Origin: Terribacillus saccharophilus | GTDB taxonomy: Bacteria > Bacillota > Bacilli > Bacillales > Amphibacillaceae | Reading direction: 5' to 3' | Assembly: GCA_900110015.1 (NCBI GenBank) | Contig: FOCD01000004.1 | Span: forward strand, 1-64,000 | DNA length: 64,000 bases | Part shown: positions 9,488-18,029 of the stretch, in pieces | Layout: each line of letters opens with the position of its first letter | Numbering within the stretch: position 1 is the first letter of the stretch | Notes under the pieces: generated by a model | The model's input: only the letters and a program-made list of their open reading frames with translations | Databases searched by the model: none | Told to the model about the DNA's origin: nothing | Program-made: the position numbers and the translations under genes

Positions 9488-9874
9488 CTACAACGAAAAA
9501 GGTTCAAATTCACTCTCTATTATAGTGGCATCATACACAAAGCTGACCGTACTGCCACCCTGCCAAACGCCGACTTTATAATTGTCTTCTTCTCCATATA
9601 AAATCAGTGTAATATCAAGAGCTGAATAGGAAGCTTCGGGACTCATTTCCTCGCGTTTGCATGTATTAATGCATGTAACTATACTTTCTACCTGCCCCTT
9701 TTCTGTTATTGTCTCAGAAGGTTCAGTAGCTTCCGCATCATACACTTCAATCTTTTCTATAGTATCTTCAATAAAAGCTTCCTGCTTGAAAGGTTCGAAA
9801 GCAGCAAATATCCAGACAGCTACTCCAATAACTAAGAGAAAAATGACAATGAAACTGATGGTCTTGGCTAGCAA
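9488..9874 (-). CDS. Membrane-anchored hypothetical protein
   Basis: A 128-residue protein with one N-terminal hydrophobic segment (about residues 4-27, no lipobox) and an acidic extracytoplasmic part ending in predicted beta strands (LDITLILYGEEDNYKVGVW). I do not recognise the family. The start is a TTG with AGGGGGA 6 bases upstream. It stands alone between two convergent or divergent + strand units. Confidence 0.65.
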   Translation of the reverse strand: MLAKTISFIVIFLLVIGVAVWIFAAFEPFKQEAFIEDTIEKIEVYDAEATEPSETITEKGQVESIVTCINTCKREEMSPEASYSALDITLILYGEEDNYKVGVWQGGSTVSFVYDATIIESEFEPFSL

Positions 9875-10043
9875 ACACAGTCCCCCTAAATTCTTTCCAA
9901 TATCATCTCATACTTTTCCAAAAAGGTATTTAATGTTATTGTTAATTTCATACAGATAAGTTTCGGGTATCGAAGTGTTTTCGTCGTTTGTTAGCGCCAT
10001 ATTAAGGGAAATGATTACTATCATGGTTGTAGGAGGCGCTAGT

Positions 10044-10466
10044 ATGTACGAAAAAATCCTATTGGCTGTCGACGGTTCAGAGAACTCAATTCGAGCGACA
10101 GAAGAAGTAATTAAAATTTGTCAGGCCAGCACACATCCTGTACAGCTGGAAGTTACCCATGTCATTCAAGATGTAAGTAATAGCGAAATTGTTCTGCAGC
10201 AGGTAAAGCCGGATAATATTAATCGGGATGGAGAACTTCGTATCCAGCCAAATGAAGCGGAACTGCAGAATGCGAATATTCCTTATACCCGTACGATTGA
10301 ACGTGGCGATGCCGGTAAAACGATTGCTAATAAGGCAAATAATGATTCGTTCGACTTGGTTGTGATTGGGACACGAGGCTTGAACGGGTTTCAGAAGCTT
10401 GTGGTTGGAAGTGTAAGTACGGAAGTGATCAAAAGAGCGAATTGCCCAGTGTTGGTCGTAAAATAG
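10044..10466 (+). CDS. Universal stress protein UspA family
   Basis: A 140-residue single Usp domain. The start YEKILLAVDGSENS and the ATP-binding loop VIGTRGLNGFQKLVVGSVS (G-2x-G-9x-G-S pattern, about residues 110-128) point to the nucleotide-binding subgroup. AGGAGG lies 7 bases before the ATG at 10044; the longer in-frame ORF from 9975 lacks a ribosome site. A GGGTAT at 9965-9970 resembles a SigB -10, but no -35 stands at proper distance. Confidence 0.9.
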   Translation: MYEKILLAVDGSENSIRATEEVIKICQASTHPVQLEVTHVIQDVSNSEIVLQQVKPDNINRDGELRIQPNEAELQNANIPYTRTIERGDAGKTIANKANNDSFDLVVIGTRGLNGFQKLVVGSVSTEVIKRANCPVLVVK

Positions 10467-10515
10467 GAAGCGTTACCAACTGGAGTGAAACGCAAAAACA
10501 GTTGGGAGTATGCAT

Positions 10516-11943
10516 GTGAGTAAACTAGAATCCAAGTGGTTGGTCGTTGTTGCCGTCCTTTTTGGGACATTCACTGTTATTTTGAACAATAGTATGCTGA
10601 ATCCGGCACTGCCATCATTGATTTCCACATTCGATGCCAATGCTGTCAGTGTCGGCTGGATACTGACCATCTTCATGGTTGCAATGGGTATGACGATGCC
10701 TGTCACAGGCTATCTTGGCGATCGGTTCGGGAAAAAAAGTATCTATCTACTTGGCCTTGTGATATTTCTTGCAGGGTCCATTTTTGGTATCTTTTCCGGC
10801 AGTCTGCCATTTGTGATTACGGCACGCTTTATTCAAGGTATAGGCGGGGGATTGATGATGCCGATATCGATGGCACTTATATTCCAGGCCTTCCCGAAGC
10901 AGGAGCGCGGTCTCGCTGTCGGTGTGTATGGTGTAGCAGCAATGGTAGCTCCTGCCATAGGACCGACGATAGGCGGTGTGTTGATTGCTTACTTACCATG
11001 GCCGTTCCTATTCGCTTTCAATTTGCCGTTCGGTCTCCTCGGTTTACTGATGGCTAGTCGTTACTTGAAATCCACCGCAGCTAATCCAGAACGCCGCTTC
11101 GACAAGGGTGGATTCGTATTCGTTACACTCGGTATTGGTCTCGTTCTGTATGCTTTAGGTCGTGGACAGACACTTGATGTGCTTGTATCAGCACCTAATC
11201 TTGCGCTAATTGCAGCTGGAATACTAGCCATTGCGATTTTTGTTTACTATGAGCGACGAAAAGAGCAGCCATTATTGGAGCTCTCACTTTTCCGTAACCC
11301 AACCTATACAGTGTCGATACTGGTGACAGCGACAGCTTCCATTGGGTTATTTTCTGGTATATTCCTGTTGCCATTATTGATTCAGAATGTCTACGGTCTT
11401 AGTGAGATCCAGACAGGTTTGCTCTTTCTTCCAGCAGCATTGTTCAGCGGTGCCATGATGTCATTGGGCGGCAAGCTTTTAGATAAGAAAGGGCCGCGCT
11501 GGGTAGTACCTCCAGGGCTGCTAATTCTGGCTCTTGCTACATTCTTGATCGGTAATCTCAGTCTATCTACACCATTTTGGCTGATCCTTGTAATCAATAT
11601 GCTTCGGGGGGCAGGTCTCGGTCTCAGCAATATGCCTGCAACGACAGCGGGAATGAATGATATACCAGAACATCTTGTATCTCAGGGTTCTGCGATGAAC
11701 AATGTTTTGCGGCAAATATCTTCTGCCTTCGGAATCGTGTTCTTCAGCATTTATTTTGAAGTGCGCCGAGCACATCTGACAGCTGCAGGAGAAGCAGCCC
11801 AGCAAGCTAGCTTGCAAACAATCAATGAGGCATTTGTATTTTCCGGCATATTAATGCTCATCATGGTTCCAGTGTCGTTCATTATGCGGTATAAGACAGA
11901 GAAGCAACAGGAGCAAAAGGCGAAAGGAGTTTCCAATGGCTGA
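10516..11943 (+). CDS. MFS drug exporter, DHA2 (EmrB/QacA) family
   Basis: A 475-residue transporter with about 14 hydrophobic segments. Motif A of MFS proteins is GYLGDRFGKKS near residue 65, and motif C-like GPTIGGVL follows near residue 155. Members pump lipophilic drugs out using the proton gradient. The GTG at 10516 is preferred since GGGAG lies 7 bases upstream; the ATG two codons earlier is only one base from that site. The 3' end overlaps the HAD gene, suggesting co-transcription. Confidence 0.88.
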   Translation: MSKLESKWLVVVAVLFGTFTVILNNSMLNPALPSLISTFDANAVSVGWILTIFMVAMGMTMPVTGYLGDRFGKKSIYLLGLVIFLAGSIFGIFSGSLPFVITARFIQGIGGGLMMPISMALIFQAFPKQERGLAVGVYGVAAMVAPAIGPTIGGVLIAYLPWPFLFAFNLPFGLLGLLMASRYLKSTAANPERRFDKGGFVFVTLGIGLVLYALGRGQTLDVLVSAPNLALIAAGILAIAIFVYYERRKEQPLLELSLFRNPTYTVSILVTATASIGLFSGIFLLPLLIQNVYGLSEIQTGLLFLPAALFSGAMMSLGGKLLDKKGPRWVVPPGLLILALATFLIGNLSLSTPFWLILVINMLRGAGLGLSNMPATTAGMNDIPEHLVSQGSAMNNVLRQISSAFGIVFFSIYFEVRRAHLTAAGEAAQQASLQTINEAFVFSGILMLIMVPVSFIMRYKTEKQQEQKAKGVSNG

Positions 11944-12604
11944 AATGAAAGCAATAGTATTTGATGTATATGGTACGTTATTTGATGTCCAAAGTGTACA
12001 AGAAGCTTGTGAGCAGCAATTCCCGGAAAAAGGGGAGTCTATCTCTTCCTTATGGCGCAGCAAGCAGCTTGAATATGCATTCTTGCGGCAACTGATGGGT
12101 CAGTACAAACCATTTAATGATGTTACGAGAGACGCTCTTCGATATGCCTTGGAAACGCATGAATGCAAGTATAAAGATGAGATTATCCAGAAGCTGATGG
12201 ACGCCTATGACCAGCTGCGTCCTTATGAAGAAACGGAAGAGGTGCTGCAGCAAGTTCAAGACAAAAAGCTGGCCGTTTTTTCAAATGGACCAGATGGGAT
12301 GCTCGATCCTCTTTTAAGGAATGCAGATCTGGCACAGTATTTTGATGCGATTGTCAGTGTCGACGAAATAAAACAATATAAACCAGCAACAGCTTCATAC
12401 GCATACTTATTAAAACAAGTAGATGTAAAACGTGAAGAAGTACTTTTTCTTTCTTCGAATAGCTGGGATATCGCTGGAGCCGCTAATTTCGGTTTTCATA
12501 CTGCTTGGATTAACCGAAAAGGCGCACCAGCAGAACGACTTGGTCACAACCCAGATAAGGAATACGCGAACCTGAAGGGATTGATTGAAAAAAATAACCT
12601 CTGA
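11936..12604 (+). CDS. Haloacid dehalogenase type II-like HAD hydrolase
   Basis: A 222-residue HAD protein: motif I FDVYGTLFDV (nucleophile Asp at about residue 9), motif II VFSNGPDGML, Lys in KPATASYAYL and an SSNSWDIAGA motif near residue 179. These match L-2-haloacid dehalogenases, although the family contains other hydrolases, so the substrate is open. AAAGGAG lies upstream and the start overlaps the exporter gene by eight bases. Confidence 0.85.
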   Translation: MAEMKAIVFDVYGTLFDVQSVQEACEQQFPEKGESISSLWRSKQLEYAFLRQLMGQYKPFNDVTRDALRYALETHECKYKDEIIQKLMDAYDQLRPYEETEEVLQQVQDKKLAVFSNGPDGMLDPLLRNADLAQYFDAIVSVDEIKQYKPATASYAYLLKQVDVKREEVLFLSSNSWDIAGAANFGFHTAWINRKGAPAERLGHNPDKEYANLKGLIEKNNL

Positions 12605-12632
12605 AGCATTCATTTGCTCCAGAGGTTATTTT
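12593..12632. terminator. Bidirectional terminator
   Basis: The arms AATAACCTCTG and CAGAGGTTATT pair around a partly paired loop, with T runs at either side. It lies between the convergent HAD and alcohol dehydrogenase genes. Confidence 0.85.
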
Positions 12633-12634
12633 TT

Positions 12635-13801
12635 TTAGAAATCTACATCTTCGCCTTCAAAGGCAGCGACATATAGTTTTTTCATTTGTTCAACAGATGT
12701 CTCACGCGGGTTAGTGCCAGTACATGGATCTGTAACTGCATTAGCAGCCATATCTTCTACATGAGCATAGAATAAATCCTCGGCAACGCCGAAATCACGT
12801 AGATTCAATGGAATATCCATTTCACGGTTCAAATCGCGTATCCATTGAATTAGAGAGTCTGTCAGTTCAGCATCAGTAGTACCGTTTAATTGCAGACGGC
12901 GGGCAATGCGGGCATATCTCTCTTCGGAAACAGTGCGGTTGAACTGGATAACATACGGTAAATAAATCGCATTAGCCAATCCATGGGCAATACCAAAAGT
13001 AGGACCGCTCTTATGTGCCATGCTGTGGACATTACCAAGTACAGCATTTGCAAATGCCATACCAGCCATCGCCTGTGCATAATGCACTTGTTCGCGGGAA
13101 GTGCGTTCACCATTATAAGATGCTATCAGATGATTACGAAGAATCTCAGCTCCTTCAATAGCCAGCGAATCAGTGAACACAGTCCGTGGCTTCGCTACAT
13201 AAGATTCGATGCAATGCGTGACAGCATCCATGCCAGTGAAGGCTGTAATATGTTTCGGCATATCAAAGATAGTAATCGGATCAATGATCGCGATATCTGG
13301 TGTAAGCTCAAAGTCAGCCAATGGATATTTGATTTTTGTTTTGCTATTAGTGACGACAGACAGGTTGGAGATTTCGGATGCGCTGCCGCTTGTTGTTGGA
13401 ATTCCGATGAATTTTGCTTTCGAACGCAATGCTGGCAATTCAAATGGTTTTGTAGCATCTTCAAATGATAGGTTTGGATGCTCGTAGAACACCCACATCG
13501 CTTTAGCCGCATCCATAACGGATCCGCCACCGATTCCAATAACCCAGTCTGGACCGAATTGTTCGAAATCTTCTAATGCTTCATTGATTTTGTCAGTTGT
13601 AGGCTCCTCACGGATACCTTCAATCACTTTAGTCTGGATACCAGCTTTCTCGAGGTGAGACTGGACACGGTCCAAGACACCGCTTTTTCTGGCAGAAGCC
13701 CCGCCGATAACAAGCATCGCTTTATTTCCTTTAATGCTTTCTAATACTTCCAAAGCACCTTCACCAAAGTAAATATCACGAGGTATAGTAAATCTATTCA
13801 T
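12635..13801 (-). CDS. Iron-containing alcohol dehydrogenase
   Basis: A 388-residue group III (Fe-ADH) dehydrogenase. The NAD(P) site is GIGGGSVMDAAKAMW (about 88-102), followed by PTTSGSASEISNLSV; the metal-binding Asp and His residues lie in MDAVTHCIESY, HSMAHKSG and GIAHGLANA. The closest comparison is with butanol dehydrogenases and the C-terminal half of AdhE; the exact alcohol is unknown. It is divergent from an HxlR regulator with a perfect inverted repeat between them. AAGGGA lies upstream of the ATG. Confidence 0.92.
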   Translation of the reverse strand: MNRFTIPRDIYFGEGALEVLESIKGNKAMLVIGGASARKSGVLDRVQSHLEKAGIQTKVIEGIREEPTTDKINEALEDFEQFGPDWVIGIGGGSVMDAAKAMWVFYEHPNLSFEDATKPFELPALRSKAKFIGIPTTSGSASEISNLSVVTNSKTKIKYPLADFELTPDIAIIDPITIFDMPKHITAFTGMDAVTHCIESYVAKPRTVFTDSLAIEGAEILRNHLIASYNGERTSREQVHYAQAMAGMAFANAVLGNVHSMAHKSGPTFGIAHGLANAIYLPYVIQFNRTVSEERYARIARRLQLNGTTDAELTDSLIQWIRDLNREMDIPLNLRDFGVAEDLFYAHVEDMAANAVTDPCTGTNPRETSVEQMKKLYVAAFEGEDVDF

Positions 13802-13885
13802 ATTATCATCCCTTCTAAGAAAGTAGGTTAGCCAGCGAGAAACAGGCTATCCCTTTGCATCTCTTATTATAGGGAGTATAATTTA

Positions 13886-13918
13886 ACTATGTAAGTACGC
13901 ACTTTTTTCTTACATAGT
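13886..13918. promoter_or_regulatory. Inverted repeat, likely HxlR operator
   Basis: ACTATGTAAG at 13886-13895 is mirrored perfectly by CTTACATAGT at 13909-13918, with a 13-base spacer. It lies 33 bases before the HxlR start and between two divergent genes, a normal place for an autoregulatory operator that also controls the dehydrogenase. Confidence 0.7.
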
Positions 13919-13950
13919 GACGAAAAGTATACTGTAAGGAGGAATGGCGG

Positions 13951-14322
13951 ATGAGTCGTTTGGAAAAACAGAAATTCAATTGTGAAAAGGAATTGACGCT
14001 GTCCATCATCGGCGGAAAGTGGAAAATGCTGATTATGTGGCATCTTGGCAAGGAAGGGACAAAGCGCTTCAATGAACTGAAAGGTCTAATTCCAGGCATT
14101 ACACAGCGCATGCTCGTCTCGCAGCTGCGAGAATTGGAAGACGATCAGATTGTGCACCGCGAAGTGTATCCAGTTGTCCCGCCAAAAGTAGAGTATTCCC
14201 TAACAGAAGAAGGTCTTTCATTGCTGCCGATACTTGATGCAATGTATGCATGGGGAAAGAATTATTCAAATACTATTTTAAAAGATACAGATGTACTGGA
14301 GAGCAATTCAGCATTTAAGTGA
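13951..14322 (+). CDS. HxlR family transcriptional regulator
   Basis: A 123-residue winged-helix regulator of the MarR/DUF24 type. [33 protein letters not shown] (given by its ends) and VEYSLTEEG are family motifs. A single cysteine at residue 11 sits where YodB, CatR and HypR of B. subtilis carry their redox-sensing cysteine, so thiol-reactive aldehydes or quinones could be the signal (inference). AAGGAGG lies 8 bases upstream. The divergent alcohol dehydrogenase is the likely target. Confidence 0.92.
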   Translation: MSRLEKQKFNCEKELTLSIIGGKWKMLIMWHLGKEGTKRFNELKGLIPGITQRMLVSQLRELEDDQIVHREVYPVVPPKVEYSLTEEGLSLLPILDAMYAWGKNYSNTILKDTDVLESNSAFK

Positions 14323-14340
14323 TAGTTAAATATAAAAAGA

Positions 14341-14651
14341 AGAGGTTGGGACAAAGCCTTTTAGCATCACAAAAAACCAAACAATAATGCTCCGCGGTAT
14401 TGTTTGGTTTTTTTATGCTTCATCAGGCTACCGCTCCGGAAATACACTCCGCTTTCCTGCGGGCGGCTGGTGAGCCTCCTCGTGCATTCGCACTGCGGGG
14501 TCTCACCTAGGCCTTCCTCCCGCGGGAGTCTCCGTGTATTTCCTACGCTATGTTGCGCTACAGTCTCACTTAGCGAAGTGTTTTGCCGAAGCGGTGCACA
14601 AGAACAATATTCGGTTTTTAGCACTGACGCTTCAGTTATGTCCTAGTCTCT
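14341..14651. repeat. Palindromic intergenic repeat element (about 311 bp)
   Basis: Its ends are inverted: AGAGGTTGGGACA at 14341-14353 against TGTCCTAGTCTCT at 14639-14651 (10 of 13 paired). Inside, GGAAATACAC at 14438-14447 is mirrored by GTGTATTTCC at 14534-14543 around a GC-rich core. It is more GC-rich than its neighbours and has no credible protein. I recall similar elements scattered between genes of Bacillaceae. A strong terminator is embedded at 14371-14413 (16-bp stem AAAAAACCAAACAATA, then T run), which ends the HxlR unit. Confidence 0.7.
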
Positions 14652-14653
14652 CT

Positions 14654-15232
14654 TCATTTGAAGATAGTTATAGCAGAGAAAACAAGTAGCAAACACATTA
14701 TCAAATTAATCGATCTTGTATATTTGTTGAAGAACTTCTTGAATGCTGAACCAAAGGCTGCCCATAAAAGAAGACCTAAACAGCCTATGATAATAGTCAC
14801 ACCTGCATACAGGATAACGGAAGAAATCGAAGCCTCGAAAGGTAAGATAAAAGTCGCCATTGCTGTGATGAAGTAAAGGATACTTTTTATATTAATAAGC
14901 TGGAACAAAAAGCCGGAAAGGAAGGAGGGAAGCTCGATCGTATCTTCCTCTTTCGAACTCTTATCGAACATTATTTTATAGGCAATAAACAGCAAGTACA
15001 AGGCCCCTAATACCTTAAGATAAGGCTCCACTGCAGGAATCCAGTTATACACTGTCTTCGTTATTATTGACCCTATAATCCCTAAAAGGATAAATCCGGC
15101 AACGATGCCGCTATTAAACTTCCAAGCTCCCTTCAGCCCATGTTTTCGTGATTCATTCATAAGCAGCAGATTACTCGGACCAGGTGTGATGCTGGTGATG
15201 ATGATATATGAAAAAAATGCAGTAAGACTCAT
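14654..15232 (-). CDS. LysE family amino acid exporter
   Basis: A 192-residue membrane protein with about six hydrophobic segments and the N-terminal TPGPSNLLLMNESRKHG motif of the LysE/RhtB family, which exports amino acids or homoserine lactones. The substrate cannot be told. It is divergent from a LysR regulator, the standard arrangement for this family (LysE-LysG). Confidence 0.88.
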   Translation of the reverse strand: MSLTAFFSYIIITSITPGPSNLLLMNESRKHGLKGAWKFNSGIVAGFILLGIIGSIITKTVYNWIPAVEPYLKVLGALYLLFIAYKIMFDKSSKEEDTIELPSFLSGFLFQLINIKSILYFITAMATFILPFEASISSVILYAGVTIIIGCLGLLLWAAFGSAFKKFFNKYTRSINLIMCLLLVFSAITIFK

Positions 15233-15278
15233 GGATGATAGTTCTCCTTTTGCAATTGCTAACTAACATGAACCATTG

Positions 15279-15297
15279 TATGATGAAAATCAGTATC
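15279..15297. promoter_or_regulatory. Weak Fur-box-like sequence
   Basis: The 19 bases ending in AATCAGTATC match the classical Fur box at 15 of 19 positions. They lie between the divergent lysE and lysR genes. The half site AATCAGTATC is identical to that in the better Fur box at 17238. Confidence 0.35.
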
Positions 15298-15358
15298 GGT
15301 AAAATTGAAATTACAGATAAACATTATAGATATTTTCGATAAAGGGAGAAGATGCGCG

Positions 15359-16240
15359 ATGGAGATAAGACAATTCATTACTTTCCGTACGATCGTGGAT
15401 GTAGGAAGTTATACGAACGCAGCTGCAAAACTCGGCTATACACAATCTACCATTACAGCGCACATCCAAGCTTTGGAACAGCAGCTGGGAGGTCCAGTAT
15501 TTTCATATGTAAAAAGAGAGCTTCATTTAACGGACTTAGGACGGGAATTAGTAGGAATGGTAGATGAGCTACTAGGCTCGTATCAGCGCATAGAAAAACT
15601 GAATGATAACCGGGTAAATGGAGAGCTGAAGATTGCTGCGCCTGAATCGCTAACCATTTCGAGGCTAGGGCCAATATTGAAGACTTATTCTATGAAATAT
15701 CCGGAAGTGAAAATCAAATTAAGCAATGGGACATGTGGGGATAATCAAAAAGAGCTGCTGAATGGAAACGTGGATGTGGCATTCATGCTTTGGCCTGAGC
15801 TGCAGACGGATAATTATGTGTATCATAAGTTGCATAAAGAAGAGATTGTCTTGGTGACAGCTCCTGAAAAAGCATCGCATTTCGACGATTATAAAGGCAC
15901 GGAAGCTTGTTTTGTAACAAATGAAGAAGGCTGCAGCTACCGGGTAATGTTTGAAGAGCACGTGATTAAACAGGATATACCTAGATTTCAGACGATGGAG
16001 CTTTGGAGTCTTGAAGCAATTAAGCAGGTTGTCGCTAGCGGATTAGGATTTGCGGCATTGCCTCTTGTTACTGTGGAAAAGGAAATAGAGAATGGAACAC
16101 TAAAGCTATTGGAACATACTGAGAGCTTCAAACCGATTTACTCCTATATGATGGTCAGATCGAAAAACTGGCACTCTCCAGCTGTGGATAAGTTCATGGA
16201 AATAGTGCGTGAGCTTTCCAATAAGAAAATAGAAGTGTGA
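15359..16240 (+). CDS. LysR family transcriptional regulator
   Basis: A 293-residue LysR protein: N-terminal helix-turn-helix (FRTIVDVGSYTNAAAKLGYT and STITAHIQALEQQLG) and a C-terminal effector domain from about residue 90. The ATG at 15359 is used because GGGAG precedes it and homologues start at this MEIRQF; the longer ORF from 15305 has no ribosome site. It is divergent from the LysE exporter, its probable target. Confidence 0.92.
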   Translation: MEIRQFITFRTIVDVGSYTNAAAKLGYTQSTITAHIQALEQQLGGPVFSYVKRELHLTDLGRELVGMVDELLGSYQRIEKLNDNRVNGELKIAAPESLTISRLGPILKTYSMKYPEVKIKLSNGTCGDNQKELLNGNVDVAFMLWPELQTDNYVYHKLHKEEIVLVTAPEKASHFDDYKGTEACFVTNEEGCSYRVMFEEHVIKQDIPRFQTMELWSLEAIKQVVASGLGFAALPLVTVEKEIENGTLKLLEHTESFKPIYSYMMVRSKNWHSPAVDKFMEIVRELSNKKIEV

Positions 16241-16247
16241 ATACACG

Positions 16248-16278
16248 AAAAAAAGAGGACAAAATCGCCCTCTTTTTT
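16248..16278. terminator. Bidirectional terminator
   Basis: AAAAAAGAGG and CCTCTTTTTT pair around a 10-base loop between the convergent lysR and iron-binding lipoprotein genes. Confidence 0.85.
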
Positions 16279-16280
16279 GA

Positions 16281-17195
16281 TTACTTCAAGAACTGCTCTT
16301 TAAAGAAGTCCAGCTGATAATCCAAAGTCAATGCGTCGTTGAACAGAAATGCATTTGCATCTGCAGTCAAGACATGTCCATCTTTAACAGCAGGCATTTC
16401 TTTGAATAGTTCTGTCTCTTGGTAGGAATTATCCTGATCCTTATATTCGCTGATCACAAGATAATCTCCGACGTATTCAGGAAGCACTTCTGAAGAAATC
16501 ATGGAATAGCCGTCTTTCTCCGTCATTTCTTTTACCTTATCAGGCATTTTAAGTCCCATCTCTTGATAAAGGACTTCCGTGCCACGTCCCCAGCTGTCGC
16601 CAAGTACGCCGATGCCTTTTTCATAGCTTTCCATTACAGTGACAGTTGCATCTTCGCCGATTTTGGCTTTAATTTCATCGCCTGTTGTTTTCGCACGATC
16701 CTTGAAGTCATCAACCCATTGCTGTGCTTCATCACCTTTATTCAGCAGTTTTCCGATTTCAACATGCTGCGTTAGGTAATCGACTTTGTTATATGTATAC
16801 GTTACAGTAGGTGCAATCTCTTTAAACTTGTCCAGATTCTTTGTTGTATCTGCTGCGATAATCAGATCCGGCTTCAGTTCAAGGATTTTTTCTACATCTT
16901 CCTCGCTTACTGTTTCAGCATCTTTTAATCCGTCTGCTAGTACAGGACTGCTTTTCGCCCATTGATCTACACCGACAATATTGCCGCCAAGGGAAAGTAC
17001 ATCACCAGCATAAGATGCCAGTACTACAATTCTTTGCGGATCGGTCGGTACTTCAACGGGACCTGTTTCAGATTCGTATGTAAAAGTTTCGTTTGTCTCT
17101 TTTTCGCTGCCAGAGGCAGTAGATTCTTCTGAAGAACCGCATGCGCTGAGAATGAGTAGGAAGAGACCGATAATAGCGATTAGAGCTTTTTTCAT
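16281..17195 (-). CDS. Iron-siderophore ABC transporter substrate-binding lipoprotein
   Basis: A 304-residue FecB/FhuD-type binding protein. The signal peptide MKKALIAIIGLFLLILSACG ends in a lipobox (LSAC), followed by a Ser/Glu-rich linker and the periplasmic-binding fold (QRIVVLASYAGDVLSLG, ELKPDLIIAADT). The start at 17195 gives this lipoprotein signal; the longer ORF from 17258 does not. No permease or ATPase is adjacent, so it must work with a transporter elsewhere. A near-perfect Fur box lies 43 bases upstream of the start, indicating iron-regulated expression. The siderophore is unknown. Confidence 0.9.
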   Translation of the reverse strand: MKKALIAIIGLFLLILSACGSSEESTASGSEKETNETFTYESETGPVEVPTDPQRIVVLASYAGDVLSLGGNIVGVDQWAKSSPVLADGLKDAETVSEEDVEKILELKPDLIIAADTTKNLDKFKEIAPTVTYTYNKVDYLTQHVEIGKLLNKGDEAQQWVDDFKDRAKTTGDEIKAKIGEDATVTVMESYEKGIGVLGDSWGRGTEVLYQEMGLKMPDKVKEMTEKDGYSMISSEVLPEYVGDYLVISEYKDQDNSYQETELFKEMPAVKDGHVLTADANAFLFNDALTLDYQLDFFKEQFLK

Positions 17196-17237
17196 TTTAT
17201 ATTCCTGCTTTCTGCTTTTGATAGAGGAGCTTTTCGT

Positions 17238-17256
17238 GATAATGATAATCAGTATC
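17238..17256 (-). promoter_or_regulatory. Fur box upstream of the iron-binding lipoprotein
   Basis: GATAATGATAATCAGTATC matches the classical Fur box GATAATGATAATCATTATC at 18 of 19 positions. It lies in the promoter region of the - strand lipoprotein gene. Repression by Fur in iron-replete cells is inferred from this match. Confidence 0.85.
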
Positions 17257-17420
17257 AATTAGGTAAATAATAGAATGAATCCAGTAGAATGTCAATAAGA
17301 TATTCATTGCTAGTGATTAATTGGTAAATTATACTTTTTTATGAAAAGGACTTTAAATTGTATGATAGAGGTTTTTAGGCAGAAAAGCAGAATATTGTTT
17401 TATAAAGAGGAGGAAGAGAA

Positions 17421-17885
17421 ATGTCGCGGAATTACGTTGGATTTGTCTTGGCAGGGTTTGCTTTTATATTTTTCCTTTTGTTTTCACTTTATGAGGGCAG
17501 TAACATAGTAAATGATCCATTTGAATGGCAGCGTTCAACGCCTTTTACACATCTACTCGTTTCCAATCCGATCTTTCCGCAAGATATTGTCTGGCTGGAC
17601 TTCTTTGTCTATGCCATTAAGTTTTACGCTGTTTATCCAATTATGACTCTTATCAGCGCAGCATTACTATTAGGTTTGACAATACGGAATATGAATAAGA
17701 ACAAAAAGATATATATCAATATTTCAGGAATTCTTCTAGGCGTAATTACGTTGTATACAAGTCTCGCTTTCTTTTCAGCTCACAGCCTTGGTTCCACAGT
17801 GTTTCGCTATTCATTGCTGGTTATCGGCTTGATGCTAGTTCTGTGTGCCAGCTATTCCATTTTTAAGCATAAAACTTCTAATTAA
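17421..17885 (+). CDS. DUF4306-like membrane protein
   Basis: A 154-residue membrane protein with four hydrophobic segments and a WQRSTPFTHLL loop after the first. It resembles the YjdJ/DUF4306 family of Bacillus, of unknown function; this is from memory. GAGGAGGAAG precedes the ATG. Monocistronic. Confidence 0.65.
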   Translation: MSRNYVGFVLAGFAFIFFLLFSLYEGSNIVNDPFEWQRSTPFTHLLVSNPIFPQDIVWLDFFVYAIKFYAVYPIMTLISAALLLGLTIRNMNKNKKIYINISGILLGVITLYTSLAFFSAHSLGSTVFRYSLLVIGLMLVLCASYSIFKHKTSN

Positions 17886-18029
17886 TGTATCACAGTGTTC
17901 TTGAGGTACTTTCCATTTATAAGCTTATATCTATTTTGAAGACTAGAAAACCAGCTGCCTTTGCCTTTTTCTCTTATGGTAAGATAATTGTATTACTAAA
18001 TTCTTTTAGAGAAAGGGCAGGAAAGCTGT

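Noticed and set aside
9941-9970. SigB promoter before uspA (GTTAAT ... GGGTAT)
   Set aside because: The spacer is 18 bases, longer than the usual 12-15 for SigB, so I do not list it as a promoter.
14367-14646. Protein-coding frames on both strands in the palindromic repeat
   Set aside because: They arise from the palindrome; there are no ribosome sites and the terminator hairpin lies within one of them.
15305-15358. Upstream TTG start for the LysR regulator
   Set aside because: No ribosome site; homologues begin at the ATG at 15359.
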